Origin: Flavobacterium gillisiae
GTDB lineage: Bacteria; Bacteroidota; Bacteroidia; Flavobacteriales; Flavobacteriaceae
Assembly: GCF_900107635.1 (NCBI RefSeq)
Contig: NZ_FNRD01000005.1
Span: forward strand, 186,001-250,000
Direction of reading: 5' to 3'
Length of the DNA: 64,000 bases
Below, in pieces: positions 34,106-42,053 of this stretch. The notes under the pieces were generated by a model that saw nothing but the letters and a program-made list of their open reading frames with translations, was not told the DNA's origin and ran no database searches. The stretch's first letter is position 1, and each line of letters starts with the position of its first letter. Position numbers and translations under genes: made by a program.

Positions 34106-35113
34106 ATGCAAAAACTACTATTTCTTCTTCTCTGCACTTTAGTGATGCTAACGAGTTGTACTTCCGCTAAAAAAGAAATCATAAAGCTCGAAGGAAATGC
34201 ACAAGGAACTAGCTACCATATTACTTATCTGTCTGACGATGGCATTCTTTATCAAAAGGAAATAGATTCTCTGCTTGCAGATATTGATGGATCGATGTCT
34301 ACCTGGATTCCGAATTCGATTATTTCGAGAATAAACAAGAATGAAGAAAATGTTATTGTAGATGATTATTTCAAGACGGTTTTTAACAAATCTGTAGAAG
34401 TATCTGAAAAAACAGAAGGAAATTTTGATATTACAGTGGGGCCATTGGTAAACGCATGGGGTTTTGGACCAACATCAAAAAATACATTGAGTAAATCCCA
34501 AGTGGATAGTTTACTACAATTGGTCAATTATAAAAAGGTGATTTTAAAGGATAACCAAATCGTAAAAGTAAATCCGGAGATTAAAATAGATTTCAATGCC
34601 ATTGCACAAGGATATTCAGTAGACGTGATAGCAGATTTTCTTGAAAGGAAAGGAATAAACAATTACTTAGTCGAACTAGGAGGTGAAGTAAAAGCCAAAG
34701 GGAAAAAACTGAATGAAGAATGGAAAGTAGGTATTGACCAACCTAGTGAAGAAACATCTACAGAAAGAAAACTAGAAGCAGTCGTAAACTTAAACAATAG
34801 AGCGCTAGCCACTTCTGGTAATTACCGAAAATTTTATATTGAGGGAAATCAAAAACTGTCGCACATCATTGATCCTAAAACGGGTTACCCTGCAAAACAT
34901 AATTTACTAAGCACCACAGTAATCGCCGATGATGGAATTACAGCTGACGCTTATGCTACCGCTTTCATGGTGATGGGCTTACAAAAATCAATTAGCTTTT
35001 TGGAAAAAAACGAAAACTTAAAATTGGAGGTTTATTTTATTTATGACGAAAACGGAAAATGGAAAACTTATATTTCTGAAAGTTTAAAGAAACAGATAAA
35101 AGAATTGAATTAA
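34106..35113 (+). CDS. apbE: FAD:protein FMN transferase (flavin transferase lipoprotein)
   Basis: A 335-residue ApbE with a lipoprotein signal ending at Cys18 (MLTSC). It uses FAD and Mg2+ to attach FMN to Thr in SGAT-type motifs; NqrB T219 and NqrC T212 encoded just upstream are the obvious substrates. Motifs: EGNAQGTSYHITY at the start, VNAWGFGPTSK, IDFNAIAQGYSVDVIADF, LVELGGEVKAKG and DGITADAYATAFMVMG near the end. It sits 174 bp after nqrF; the link is functional rather than strictly operonic. Its stop TAA (35111-35113) is shared with the convergent small gene through TTAA. Confidence 0.95.
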   Translation: MQKLLFLLLCTLVMLTSCTSAKKEIIKLEGNAQGTSYHITYLSDDGILYQKEIDSLLADIDGSMSTWIPNSIISRINKNEENVIVDDYFKTVFNKSVEVSEKTEGNFDITVGPLVNAWGFGPTSKNTLSKSQVDSLLQLVNYKKVILKDNQIVKVNPEIKIDFNAIAQGYSVDVIADFLERKGINNYLVELGGEVKAKGKKLNEEWKVGIDQPSEETSTERKLEAVVNLNNRALATSGNYRKFYIEGNQKLSHIIDPKTGYPAKHNLLSTTVIADDGITADAYATAFMVMGLQKSISFLEKNENLKLEVYFIYDENGKWKTYISESLKKQIKELN

Positions 35114-35295
35114 GATTTACATTTTTCCTGTGGTTTAGCGCCACAAATACCGCATGCCTCCCCATCGCCTTGTACCAATGGGTTATTACTACTGCAAGTA
35201 CCTGAAAATCGTCCGTTTTTTTTCACTAAGATTTTGATGGCAATACCTGCCATTCCAATTCCTAGAAGTAGAATAGAAAGAAAAATAGTTGCCAT
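35110..35295 (-). CDS. Small Cys-rich membrane protein next to apbE
   Basis: A 61-residue protein: one N-terminal transmembrane helix (FLSILLLGIGMAGIAIKILV), then a short soluble tail KKNGRFSGTCSSNNPLVQGD followed by GEACGICGAKPQEKCKS with four further Cys. The C-x-x-C and C-K-S arrangement could bind a metal or be redox-active; this is inference. Its stop codon overlaps that of apbE tail to tail. I recall similar short proteins next to the nqr/apbE cluster in other flavobacteria, which would suggest a link to Na+-NQR assembly, but there is no evidence in the sequence. Confidence 0.7.
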   Translation of the reverse strand: MATIFLSILLLGIGMAGIAIKILVKKNGRFSGTCSSNNPLVQGDGEACGICGAKPQEKCKS

Positions 35296-35332
35296 AACGC
35301 ATTTCTCTAAGTTAATATAAATTAAGGACCAA

Positions 35333-35767
35333 TTAAGCTTTAGTTCCGTGGATATAGGAATCTAAATGATCAATCGTATTTTTTTGTAATTCAATGATTG
35401 ATTTCACCACATCACCAATAGAAACAATTCCAATTACTTTTTCATCTAACAAAACAGGTAAATGTCTGACTCTTTTATTGGTAATTAAATCCATACAATA
35501 ATCTAAATCATCCGTTGGTTTTACACTAACGATTTCTTTATCCATGATTTCATGAACAAAGGTATCCTTTGACGCTTTATCCTTCAAAACAATTTTTCGG
35601 GCATAATCTCTTTCAGACAATATTCCTTTCAAATTATCATCTTCAATTACTAGAACAGCACCAACATTTTTTTCTCCCATTATTCTTAAAGCTTCATAAA
35701 CCGTAATGGTAGAAAGTATGGAATGAACTTCATTTCCTTTTTTGTTTAATATTTCGTTTACAGTCAT
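35333..35767 (-). CDS. CBS-domain pair protein
   Basis: A 144-residue protein made of two tandem CBS domains (residues ~6-62 and ~75-135), which bind adenine nucleotides as sensors. The first has VYEALRIMGEKNVGAVLVIE and the second VRHLPVLLDEKVIGIVSIGD. The ATG at 35767 (MTVNEILNKKGNEVHSIL) is preferred over the upstream ATG at 35791, since this N-terminus is typical. No catalytic domain is attached, so its role may be regulatory or to bind a partner. Short intergenic gap to the small Cys-rich gene on the same strand. Confidence 0.88.
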   Translation of the reverse strand: MTVNEILNKKGNEVHSILSTITVYEALRIMGEKNVGAVLVIEDDNLKGILSERDYARKIVLKDKASKDTFVHEIMDKEIVSVKPTDDLDYCMDLITNKRVRHLPVLLDEKVIGIVSIGDVVKSIIELQKNTIDHLDSYIHGTKA

Positions 35768-35791
35768 AATAGATGGTTTTATGTTATGCAT

Positions 35792-36560
35792 AAATTTAAG
35801 TAAAAAATAAGTAAAATGCTATGAATCCACATTAATTTTTTGTGTTAATACCAATAATTTAATATTATGAAACAACATTAAATCCTACAATTATATTTTT
35901 TTTATCAACATGAAGAAGAAATAGCTCAAAGAACTACTTCGCTTTATCGCCACAGATTCACCAATTAAAAAAGGTCCTCAATTCTCTCATAATTTGTGTT
36001 TTAATCTTAGTGCGCTTTGTTGCAATTGTATATTTACGTGTGCTTTACCACTTCATCACTTTTTAAAATAGGCAACAATACTTCCTATTTAGGCGTTCTT
36101 AAGTTAAAAGTGTTGCACTTTTTTTAGGAGGTCAAGCTATAATTTTGACAATAGAATCAAACTTTGCAGTTCCTGACGATTTGTAGGTGTGAAAAAAGGA
36201 GAGTTTAAACATTACTCAAAATTAAGTGATATTAGCCATAAAACGTTTTGCATGTTTAACTTACTTATTAGTAGTTAGTTAAATTAAAAAAGGTTAGAAA
36301 ATAGAAATTAGAGGTTACAATGTAGATGTTAGAGATTAGATATTAGTACGTAATGGTTTTTAATCTTGCCACTCCTCTCTCGTCTTTTTTCATTTTACTA
36401 TATTCTTTTTTCCTTATTTTCACTCTTGATTCTATTTTATTGCTTGTACGAGTATCTAATTTTATCAAGAAATTTTATCATAATATTAGGAAATAAGCGC
36501 CTCAAAAAGCTGTAAATTGGCACAATAAATTAGAACTTTTGAATACTATTTATAAAAAAT
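35792..36560. other. 769-bp intergenic region without a gene
   Basis: No coding sequence is supported on either strand. The left half has weak AT-rich sequence; 36280-36350 contains many TTAGA/TTAGT words (for instance GTTAGAGATTAGATATTAG), a low-complexity repeat seen between flavobacterial genes. The porX promoter should lie at the right end, but no TAnnTTTG match close to its start was found. Confidence 0.5.
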
Positions 36561-38114
36561 ATGGATAAGATAAAAATACTTTGGGTAGACGATGAAATCG
36601 ATTATTTGAAACCCCACATATTGTTCCTGGAAAAGAAAAACTACAGTGTCACTACTTGTAACAACGGTCGCGATGCGATTGATATATTTGAAAACGAGAA
36701 TTTTGACATCGTTTTCTTAGATGAAAATATGCCCGGCATGAGCGGACTAGAAACACTCTCTGAAATGAAAGAGAAAAAATCTTCCGTTCCGATGATTATG
36801 ATCACCAAAAGTGAGGAAGAATATATCATGGAGGAAGCTATAGGTTCTAAAATTGCCGATTACCTGATTAAACCGGTAAATCCGAATCAGATTTTATTGA
36901 GTTTGAAAAAGAACCTGGATCATTCACGACTGATTTCGCAAAAAACGACCTTAGACTACCAAAAAGAATTTAGAAAAATCTCCATGGAAATGGCGATGGT
37001 AAATTCCTATGAAGACTGGGTAGAATTGTACAAAAAATTGATTTTTTGGGAGCTTAATCTGGAGAACATCAACGATCATGGAATGATTGAAATTTTGGAA
37101 TCCCAAAAAGCAGAAGCCAATTCGCAGTTTGGAAAATTTATCGAACGCAATTATGAGGACTGGTTTTTACCAAAAGCAGACAAACCCATTCAATCCCATA
37201 CTTTATTTAGAGAATTAGTCGTTCCCGAAATTGTAAAAAAAGACAAACCTATTTTGTTTGTGGTGATTGATAATTTGCGCTACGACCAATGGAAAACCTT
37301 TGAAAGTGAGGTATCCAACTATTATAAACTGGAAAAAGAGGTTCCTTACTTCTCTATTCTTCCCACGGCTACCCAATATGCTAGAAACGCTATTTTCTCT
37401 GGTTTAACGCCGCTAGAAATGGAAAAACAGTTTCCGCAATATTGGAAAAATGATCCCGAAGAAGGTGGTAAAAACTTGTATGAAGCAGAGTTTTTATCGG
37501 CGCAATTGAAACGATTAGGACTAAACATCAAGGAAGATTATTTCAAAATCACCAACTTGGCTGCCGGTAAAAAACTAGTGGAGAACTTCAAAGGATTAAG
37601 AGACAACGATCTGGTTACCGTAGTGTATAATTTTGTTGACATGCTATCACACGCCAAAACAGAAATGGACGTAGTTAAAGAACTTGCTTCCGATGATAAA
37701 GCCTATCGCTCATTGACCTTGAGCTGGTTCAAGAACTCGCCGCTATTGGAAATTATTCAACAAGCACAAAAACTGGGTTTCAAATTGATATTAACAACCG
37801 ATCACGGAACCATTAATGTCAAAAACCCATCAAAAGTAGTGGGGGATAAAAACACCAGCCTTAATTTGCGTTACAAAACGGGGCGTAGCTTAACTTATGA
37901 GTACAAAGATGTTTATGCGGTCAAAGAACCAAAAAAAATAGGTTTACCTGCCATTAATATGAGTAGTTCTTATATTTTTGCAAAAAATGATTTGTTTCTG
38001 GCCTACGTAAATAACTTCAATCATTATGTGAGTTATTACAGAAACACCTATCAGCACGGTGGGATTTCATTGGAAGAAATGATTATTCCGTTTTTGATTT
38101 TTAATCCGAAATAG
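36561..38114 (+). CDS. porX: PorX: response regulator with PglZ domain, T9SS regulator
   Basis: A 517-residue fusion of a response-regulator receiver (residues 1-120) and a PglZ alkaline-phosphatase-superfamily domain. Receiver acidic residues: D10, D11 (ILWVDDE) and phospho-acceptor D54 (VFLDENMPG), with K in YLIKPVNP. The C-terminal domain shows FVVIDNLRYDQWKTF, LPTATQYARNAIFSGL and LTTDHGTINV, consistent with metal-binding phosphodiesterase residues. In Bacteroidota PorX pairs with the kinase PorY and controls type IX secretion genes; its enzymatic domain can cleave linear oligonucleotides. The kinase is not in the window. Monocistronic or leading tsaE. Confidence 0.93.
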   Translation: MDKIKILWVDDEIDYLKPHILFLEKKNYSVTTCNNGRDAIDIFENENFDIVFLDENMPGMSGLETLSEMKEKKSSVPMIMITKSEEEYIMEEAIGSKIADYLIKPVNPNQILLSLKKNLDHSRLISQKTTLDYQKEFRKISMEMAMVNSYEDWVELYKKLIFWELNLENINDHGMIEILESQKAEANSQFGKFIERNYEDWFLPKADKPIQSHTLFRELVVPEIVKKDKPILFVVIDNLRYDQWKTFESEVSNYYKLEKEVPYFSILPTATQYARNAIFSGLTPLEMEKQFPQYWKNDPEEGGKNLYEAEFLSAQLKRLGLNIKEDYFKITNLAAGKKLVENFKGLRDNDLVTVVYNFVDMLSHAKTEMDVVKELASDDKAYRSLTLSWFKNSPLLEIIQQAQKLGFKLILTTDHGTINVKNPSKVVGDKNTSLNLRYKTGRSLTYEYKDVYAVKEPKKIGLPAINMSSSYIFAKNDLFLAYVNNFNHYVSYYRNTYQHGGISLEEMIIPFLIFNPK

Positions 38115-38161
38115 TCTAGTCAATAAAACTTAAGACCTTAAACTTTAAACAAATTTTTAAA

Positions 38162-38569
38162 ATGGAAATTACTTTTTCATTAGATGAAATCGAAAATACA
38201 GCACGTAAAATTGTTGCTGAAAAGCCAAATAAAGTGATTCTTTTTCACGGAGATATGGGGGCTGGAAAAACCACTTTTATCAAACAATTAGCCAAGGAAC
38301 TCGGTGTAACGGAAGCAACTAGCAGTCCAACCTTTTCTTTAGTTAACGAGTATCATACCGTTGACAATCAAGTTGTTTATCATTTTGATTTCTATAGATT
38401 AAAAAACGAAACTGAAGCATTAGATATGGGAGCAGATGAATATCTATATTCTGGCAACTGGTGCTTTATCGAATGGGCAGAAAACATCCCAAACCTTATC
38501 CCAGATTCCCATTCCGTTATTACAATTAAGGAACTAGTGGGCGGTAAACGTTTATTAGAATTAAGCTAA
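38162..38569 (+). CDS. tsaE: tRNA t6A synthesis ATPase TsaE
   Basis: A 135-residue P-loop ATPase needed with TsaB, TsaC/YrdC and TsaD for N6-threonylcarbamoyladenosine in ANN-decoding tRNAs. Walker A is GDMGAGKTT (residues 30-38), then SSPTFSLVNEY and VYHFDFYRL as family motifs and FIEWAENIPNL near the C-terminus. Usual family length. Forty-eight bases after porX, and 13 bases before a GNAT gene, so the three may be co-transcribed. Confidence 0.95.
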   Translation: MEITFSLDEIENTARKIVAEKPNKVILFHGDMGAGKTTFIKQLAKELGVTEATSSPTFSLVNEYHTVDNQVVYHFDFYRLKNETEALDMGADEYLYSGNWCFIEWAENIPNLIPDSHSVITIKELVGGKRLLELS

Positions 38570-38582
38570 ATCATCATCTATC

Positions 38583-39062
38583 ATGAATGCAGAGAATACC
38601 GTTGTAATCATCCCTTTTTCTTCCGATTTGAAGGAACCGATAAAAACATTGAACATAGAATGGCTTAGCAAATACTTTAAAATTGAACCTAAAGACGAAC
38701 GGGTTCTTTCTAATCCACAGGAAGAAATCATCGATAAAGGGGGAATGATATTTTATGCCAAATACAATGATATGATTGTTGGTACCGTTTCCTTGATAAA
38801 AATGAACGATACGGAATTTGAATTGAGTAAAATGGCCGTTACCGATGGCGTTCAAGGCCTCGGAATAGGTAAAAAATTGATGGAACAATGCATCAAAGCC
38901 GCCGAAGACCACCATCTTGAAAAAATTATTATCTATTCTAACAGAAGACTGGGGCCTGCAATTGGTCTGTATGAAAAATACGGCTTTAAGGAAATACCTT
39001 TAGAAGATGGCGTATACGAAAGAGCCGATATTAAAATGGAAAAACTAATTGAGAGACTGTAA
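38583..39062 (+). CDS. GNAT family N-acetyltransferase
   Basis: A 159-residue acetyltransferase of the Acetyltransf_1 type. The core is ELSKMAVTDGVQGLGIGKKL, with Q-G-L-G-I-G as the pyrophosphate-binding turn of acetyl-CoA, followed by the helix and the strand-to-helix LGPAIGLYEKYGFKEIPLED. Substrate unknown. It begins 13 bp after tsaE and is followed by 87 bp before the ald start. Confidence 0.9.
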   Translation: MNAENTVVIIPFSSDLKEPIKTLNIEWLSKYFKIEPKDERVLSNPQEEIIDKGGMIFYAKYNDMIVGTVSLIKMNDTEFELSKMAVTDGVQGLGIGKKLMEQCIKAAEDHHLEKIIIYSNRRLGPAIGLYEKYGFKEIPLEDGVYERADIKMEKLIERL

Positions 39063-39149
39063 ATTGTTCTTTTTCGAATATTTATCCCCTTTGAAAGCTT
39101 TTTTTTTTAATCTTTTTGCGTATTTTTACCTTTAATAATCACTTTATCA

Positions 39150-40349
39150 ATGTCAATAGCAATAACTCCTTTCACTAAACAACAGTTATTACCACAGGAA
39201 GAAAAACTCGAAGTAAGCCGAAGAAAAAGCGAACTTTTTATTGGTATTCCCAAAGAAACCTGTTATCAAGAACGCCGTATCTGCCTTACTCCAGACGCCG
39301 TTAACTCCTTGTCTTTCAATGGACATCGAGTAATGATAGAATCAGGAGCTGGGGAAAGTTCAAGTTATTCTGACAAAGAATATAGTGATGCCGGTGCCGA
39401 AGTAACGAAAGATACTGCAAAAGTATTTGGCTGTCCAATGATTTTGAAAGTAGGTCCTCCTACTCTTGCCGAGATTGCCATGATGAATAACCAGACTATT
39501 CTTATCTCATCGATTCAATTAAAAACGATGCAGAAGAGTTACTTTGAAGCTTTAAGCAAAAAAAAGATTACCGCTTTAGCATTTGAATATATAAAAGATG
39601 AAGACGGCAGCTACCCTGCAGTACGATCATCTAGTGAAATAGCCGGAACCGCATCAATATTAATTGCAGCCGAACTGATGATAACCAATGAATTTGGAAA
39701 AGGTCTGCTATTTGGGAATATAACCGGAGTTCCTCCTACAGATGTGGTCATTTTAGGCGCTGGAACAGTTGGAGAATTTGCAGCTAAAACTGCCATTGGA
39801 TTAGGAGCTAGCGTAAAAGTTTTCGATAATTCAATTACTAAATTGCGCCGCCTACAAAATAACCTGAACCAACGGATTTTCACTTCCACCATACAATCTA
39901 AATCTTTACTAAAAGCATTAAGACGTTGCGACGTTGCCATTGGAGCACTAAGCGGCGTAGAACGTTGCCCAGTAGTCGTTACTGAAACTATGGTAGAACA
40001 CATGAAAGGTGGAGCGGTAATCGTGGATGTAAGCATTGATACAGGAGGTTGCTTTGAAACTTCAGAAGTAACATCTCATGAGAAACCAACCTTTATTAAA
40101 AGCAATGTAGTTCACTATTGTGTTCCTAATATTCCCTCGCGTTACTCAAAAACAGCTTCACTTGCCGTTAGTAACATTATTTCTCCCTTTTTAATGCAAA
40201 TTGCTGAGGATGGTGGACTTGAAAGTGCTATTCGCTGTGATGTTGGACTAAAGCACGGAGTCTATTTTTACCACGGAATCCTGACCAATAAAGTCATTGG
40301 AGATTGGTTCGATTTACCTAATAACGATATCAATTTAATTGTGTTTTAA
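39150..40349 (+). CDS. ald: Alanine dehydrogenase
   Basis: A 399-residue NAD-dependent enzyme that interconverts L-alanine and pyruvate plus ammonia. The N-terminal domain has IGIPKETCYQERRICLTPDA; the Rossmann motif is VVILGAGTVGEFAAKTAIGL, and FVHYCVPNIPSR-type sequence (HYCVPNIPSRYSKTASLAV) near residue 330 is the typical C-terminal signature. The first ~25 residues are longer than in Bacillus Ald, as in many Bacteroidota members. Single gene. Confidence 0.92.
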   Translation: MSIAITPFTKQQLLPQEEKLEVSRRKSELFIGIPKETCYQERRICLTPDAVNSLSFNGHRVMIESGAGESSSYSDKEYSDAGAEVTKDTAKVFGCPMILKVGPPTLAEIAMMNNQTILISSIQLKTMQKSYFEALSKKKITALAFEYIKDEDGSYPAVRSSSEIAGTASILIAAELMITNEFGKGLLFGNITGVPPTDVVILGAGTVGEFAAKTAIGLGASVKVFDNSITKLRRLQNNLNQRIFTSTIQSKSLLKALRRCDVAIGALSGVERCPVVVTETMVEHMKGGAVIVDVSIDTGGCFETSEVTSHEKPTFIKSNVVHYCVPNIPSRYSKTASLAVSNIISPFLMQIAEDGGLESAIRCDVGLKHGVYFYHGILTNKVIGDWFDLPNNDINLIVF

Positions 40350-40370
40350 GTAAACTTTCCGCTACCTTTG
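40339..40370 (+). promoter_or_regulatory. Promoter of the DUF4258 gene
   Basis: TTG at 40339-40341 and TACCTTTG at 40363-40370 are separated by 21 bp, matching the Bacteroidota promoter TTG-N17-23-TAnnTTTG. The start codon of the next gene lies 16 bp downstream. The -33 element overlaps the 3' end of ald. Confidence 0.6.
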
Positions 40371-40385
40371 CAAAAAAAATAATTC

Positions 40386-40760
40386 ATGAAGTTTTTCCAT
40401 CGTTTTGCCTACTATTTAGTGGGGTTAGTTATAGGTCTATTTTTTGTTTCCATGATATTTAGCGGAAAAGATACACGCTGTAATTATTTTCCAAATGCCA
40501 GAGTTTTAAATGATTTAAGAAATAAACCTTTTGAATATTCTGAAAAAGCATCCAAGGTCTTAGCCGAAAAATGGATTGACACCATTGACATAAAGAATAC
40601 ATTAGAATATGGAGATGTTGATTTTGACAATAGTAATACTGAATTCCACAAAGCAAAACTTTACGTGATTGAAGGGAAAACTACTAAAAACCAAGAAATC
40701 ATATTGAAAGTAAGCAACCGCGAGAACAAAGCTATTCTGGAAGAAATCATAAAGAAATAA
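40386..40760 (+). CDS. DUF4258 membrane-anchored protein
   Basis: A 124-residue protein with one N-terminal transmembrane helix (residues ~9-27, YLVGLVIGLFFVSMIFSG) and a soluble domain resembling DUF4258: RCNYFPNARVLNDLRNKPFE, then AEKWIDTIDIKNTLEYGDVD and AKLYVIEGKTTKNQEIIL. DUF4258 proteins are small and uncharacterised. Its own promoter (40339-40370) and a strong terminator (40807-40834) make it a single transcription unit. Confidence 0.85.
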   Translation: MKFFHRFAYYLVGLVIGLFFVSMIFSGKDTRCNYFPNARVLNDLRNKPFEYSEKASKVLAEKWIDTIDIKNTLEYGDVDFDNSNTEFHKAKLYVIEGKTTKNQEIILKVSNRENKAILEEIIKK

Positions 40761-40800
40761 AACAAAAGGCACTTTCATTATTTGGGCGTGCCACCATCTA

Positions 40801-40840
40801 AAAAAAGGGCTCATTACTTTGCGGTAATGAGCCCTTTTTT
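40801..40840 (+). terminator. Strong terminator after the DUF4258 gene
   Basis: GGGCTCATTAC at 40807-40817 and GTAATGAGCCC at 40824-40834 are exact 11-bp complements with a six-base loop. An A-run precedes and a T-run follows, so it can serve either strand; on plus it lies 41 bp after the DUF4258 stop. Confidence 0.85.
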
Positions 40841-40844
40841 TATA

Positions 40845-40910
40845 TGCTGTCGGGCTTTACGCGCTACTTCGGTAGCTAGCTTCAATCCCTCACGCGAGAT
40901 CTTTACTAAT
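40845..40910 (-). repeat. Candidate structured element (UUCG-type hairpin)
   Basis: GCTAC-TTCG-GTAGC at 40863-40876 is a perfect 5-bp stem; flanks GGGCTTTACGC on one side and AGCTTCAATCCC on the other could pair in part. On the minus strand it reads GGGATTGAAGCTAGC followed by ACCGAAGTAGC. Similar words follow many flavobacterial genes from memory, so it is probably a dispersed element rather than a gene-specific signal. The remaining ~230 bp to ung hold nothing recognisable. Confidence 0.4.
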
Positions 40911-41142
40911 GATATATTTTATAGTCCAATATGACTTAATTATCAATCATTCGTATTATTAGATCTAATTGAAACTTCTCTCCAAAGTCACTCACCTATC
41001 TTGAAACGTTTTCAGCGCAACAAACTAAGTGGTTTAGTTTTTAAAGAATAGAACCCTTTTACTATTCGGTTATACTATAGTTATAATTAGTATTAGATGC
41101 AGAAAAATCTATGTTTCTATGTGTTTAAAAAAAGGTACGTTC

Positions 41143-41835
41143 TTAAAAAAGGCTACCGTTATTAAAAATCCAATCAATCTCCTTTTCACTATTTACCTTC
41201 AAATACGAATTTGTTTTACTGAAATGCTTGTTCCCAAACCATTTTCCCTGATTTGCACTCATAGGCGATGGATGCCCACATTCTAAAACTAGATGTTTAC
41301 TTCGGTCTATTTTGAGTCCTTTTTTATGTGCAAAATTGCCCCAAAGTAGAAACACAACTTTTTCCTTACCCTCAGAAATCTTTTGAATTGCCGCATCGGT
41401 AAAAAGGTTCCACTTTAAATGTTTATGACTGTTGGGCGTATCTTCCCGTACCGTTAGCGAGGCGTTTAAAAGCAAAACACCTTGCTTTGCCCACGATTCT
41501 AAATTGCCTGAAGATGGTAAAAACAGTATTTCTAAATCATCACTCATTTCCCTGAAGATATTTCGCAACGAAGGCGGAATCCGTACCCCATCGTTTACAG
41601 AAAAAGCCAAGCCATTAGCCTCCCCTTTTCCATGATAGGGATCCTGACCTATAATCACCACTTTTACCTCATTGAAACTGCAATAATTAAAAGCGGAAAA
41701 AATCAGCTCCTTTGGCGGATAACAAGTATGAAGCTTATATTCTTCATCCACACTTTTTATTAATTCATGAAAATACGGTTTCTGAATTTCGTCTGCTAAA
41801 ATAGCCTTCCATTTGGGGTCAAGATTAATTTTCAT
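41143..41835 (-). CDS. ung: Uracil-DNA glycosylase
   Basis: A 230-residue family-1 UDG, normal length. It removes uracil from DNA at the start of base excision repair. Catalytic GQDPYHG (D65 is the water-activating Asp; Q64, Y67 next to it), the uracil-binding VVFLLWGNFAHKKG and the minor-groove loop HPSPMSANQGKWFGNKHFSK with its catalytic His are all present. Single gene, divergent from mutS2. Confidence 0.97.
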   Translation of the reverse strand: MKINLDPKWKAILADEIQKPYFHELIKSVDEEYKLHTCYPPKELIFSAFNYCSFNEVKVVIIGQDPYHGKGEANGLAFSVNDGVRIPPSLRNIFREMSDDLEILFLPSSGNLESWAKQGVLLLNASLTVREDTPNSHKHLKWNLFTDAAIQKISEGKEKVVFLLWGNFAHKKGLKIDRSKHLVLECGHPSPMSANQGKWFGNKHFSKTNSYLKVNSEKEIDWIFNNGSLF

Positions 41836-42021
41836 AATGTAGAGTTGTAGCGCAAATATACAGTAAGAATACTAACTCATTTATCTAATTAGCATAAACA
41901 AATAGCAATTCCTTTCTGAATCTTCTAGGTTTTTATACACCAATAAGAGTAAAATAGAATTCAACTATACATATATCATAAAGTACAGTATGCGATAGTC
42001 CATTTTAACACGGAATCTTTG

Positions 42022-42029
42022 TAACTTTG
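42022..42029 (+). promoter_or_regulatory. -7 box of mutS2
   Basis: TAACTTTG matches TAnnTTTG and lies 24 bp before the chosen ATG at 42054. It overlaps the start of the longer open frame (42027), so translation from there is unlikely and the later ATG is supported. No good -33 TTG at the expected distance. Confidence 0.5.
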
Positions 42030-42053
42030 CTTCATTGCAATTTAGAAAAAAGA

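Noticed and set aside
36561..38114. PglZ domain as a sign of a BREX or Pgl phage-defence system
   Set aside because: The N-terminal receiver domain and overall length identify PorX; no other BREX genes are nearby.
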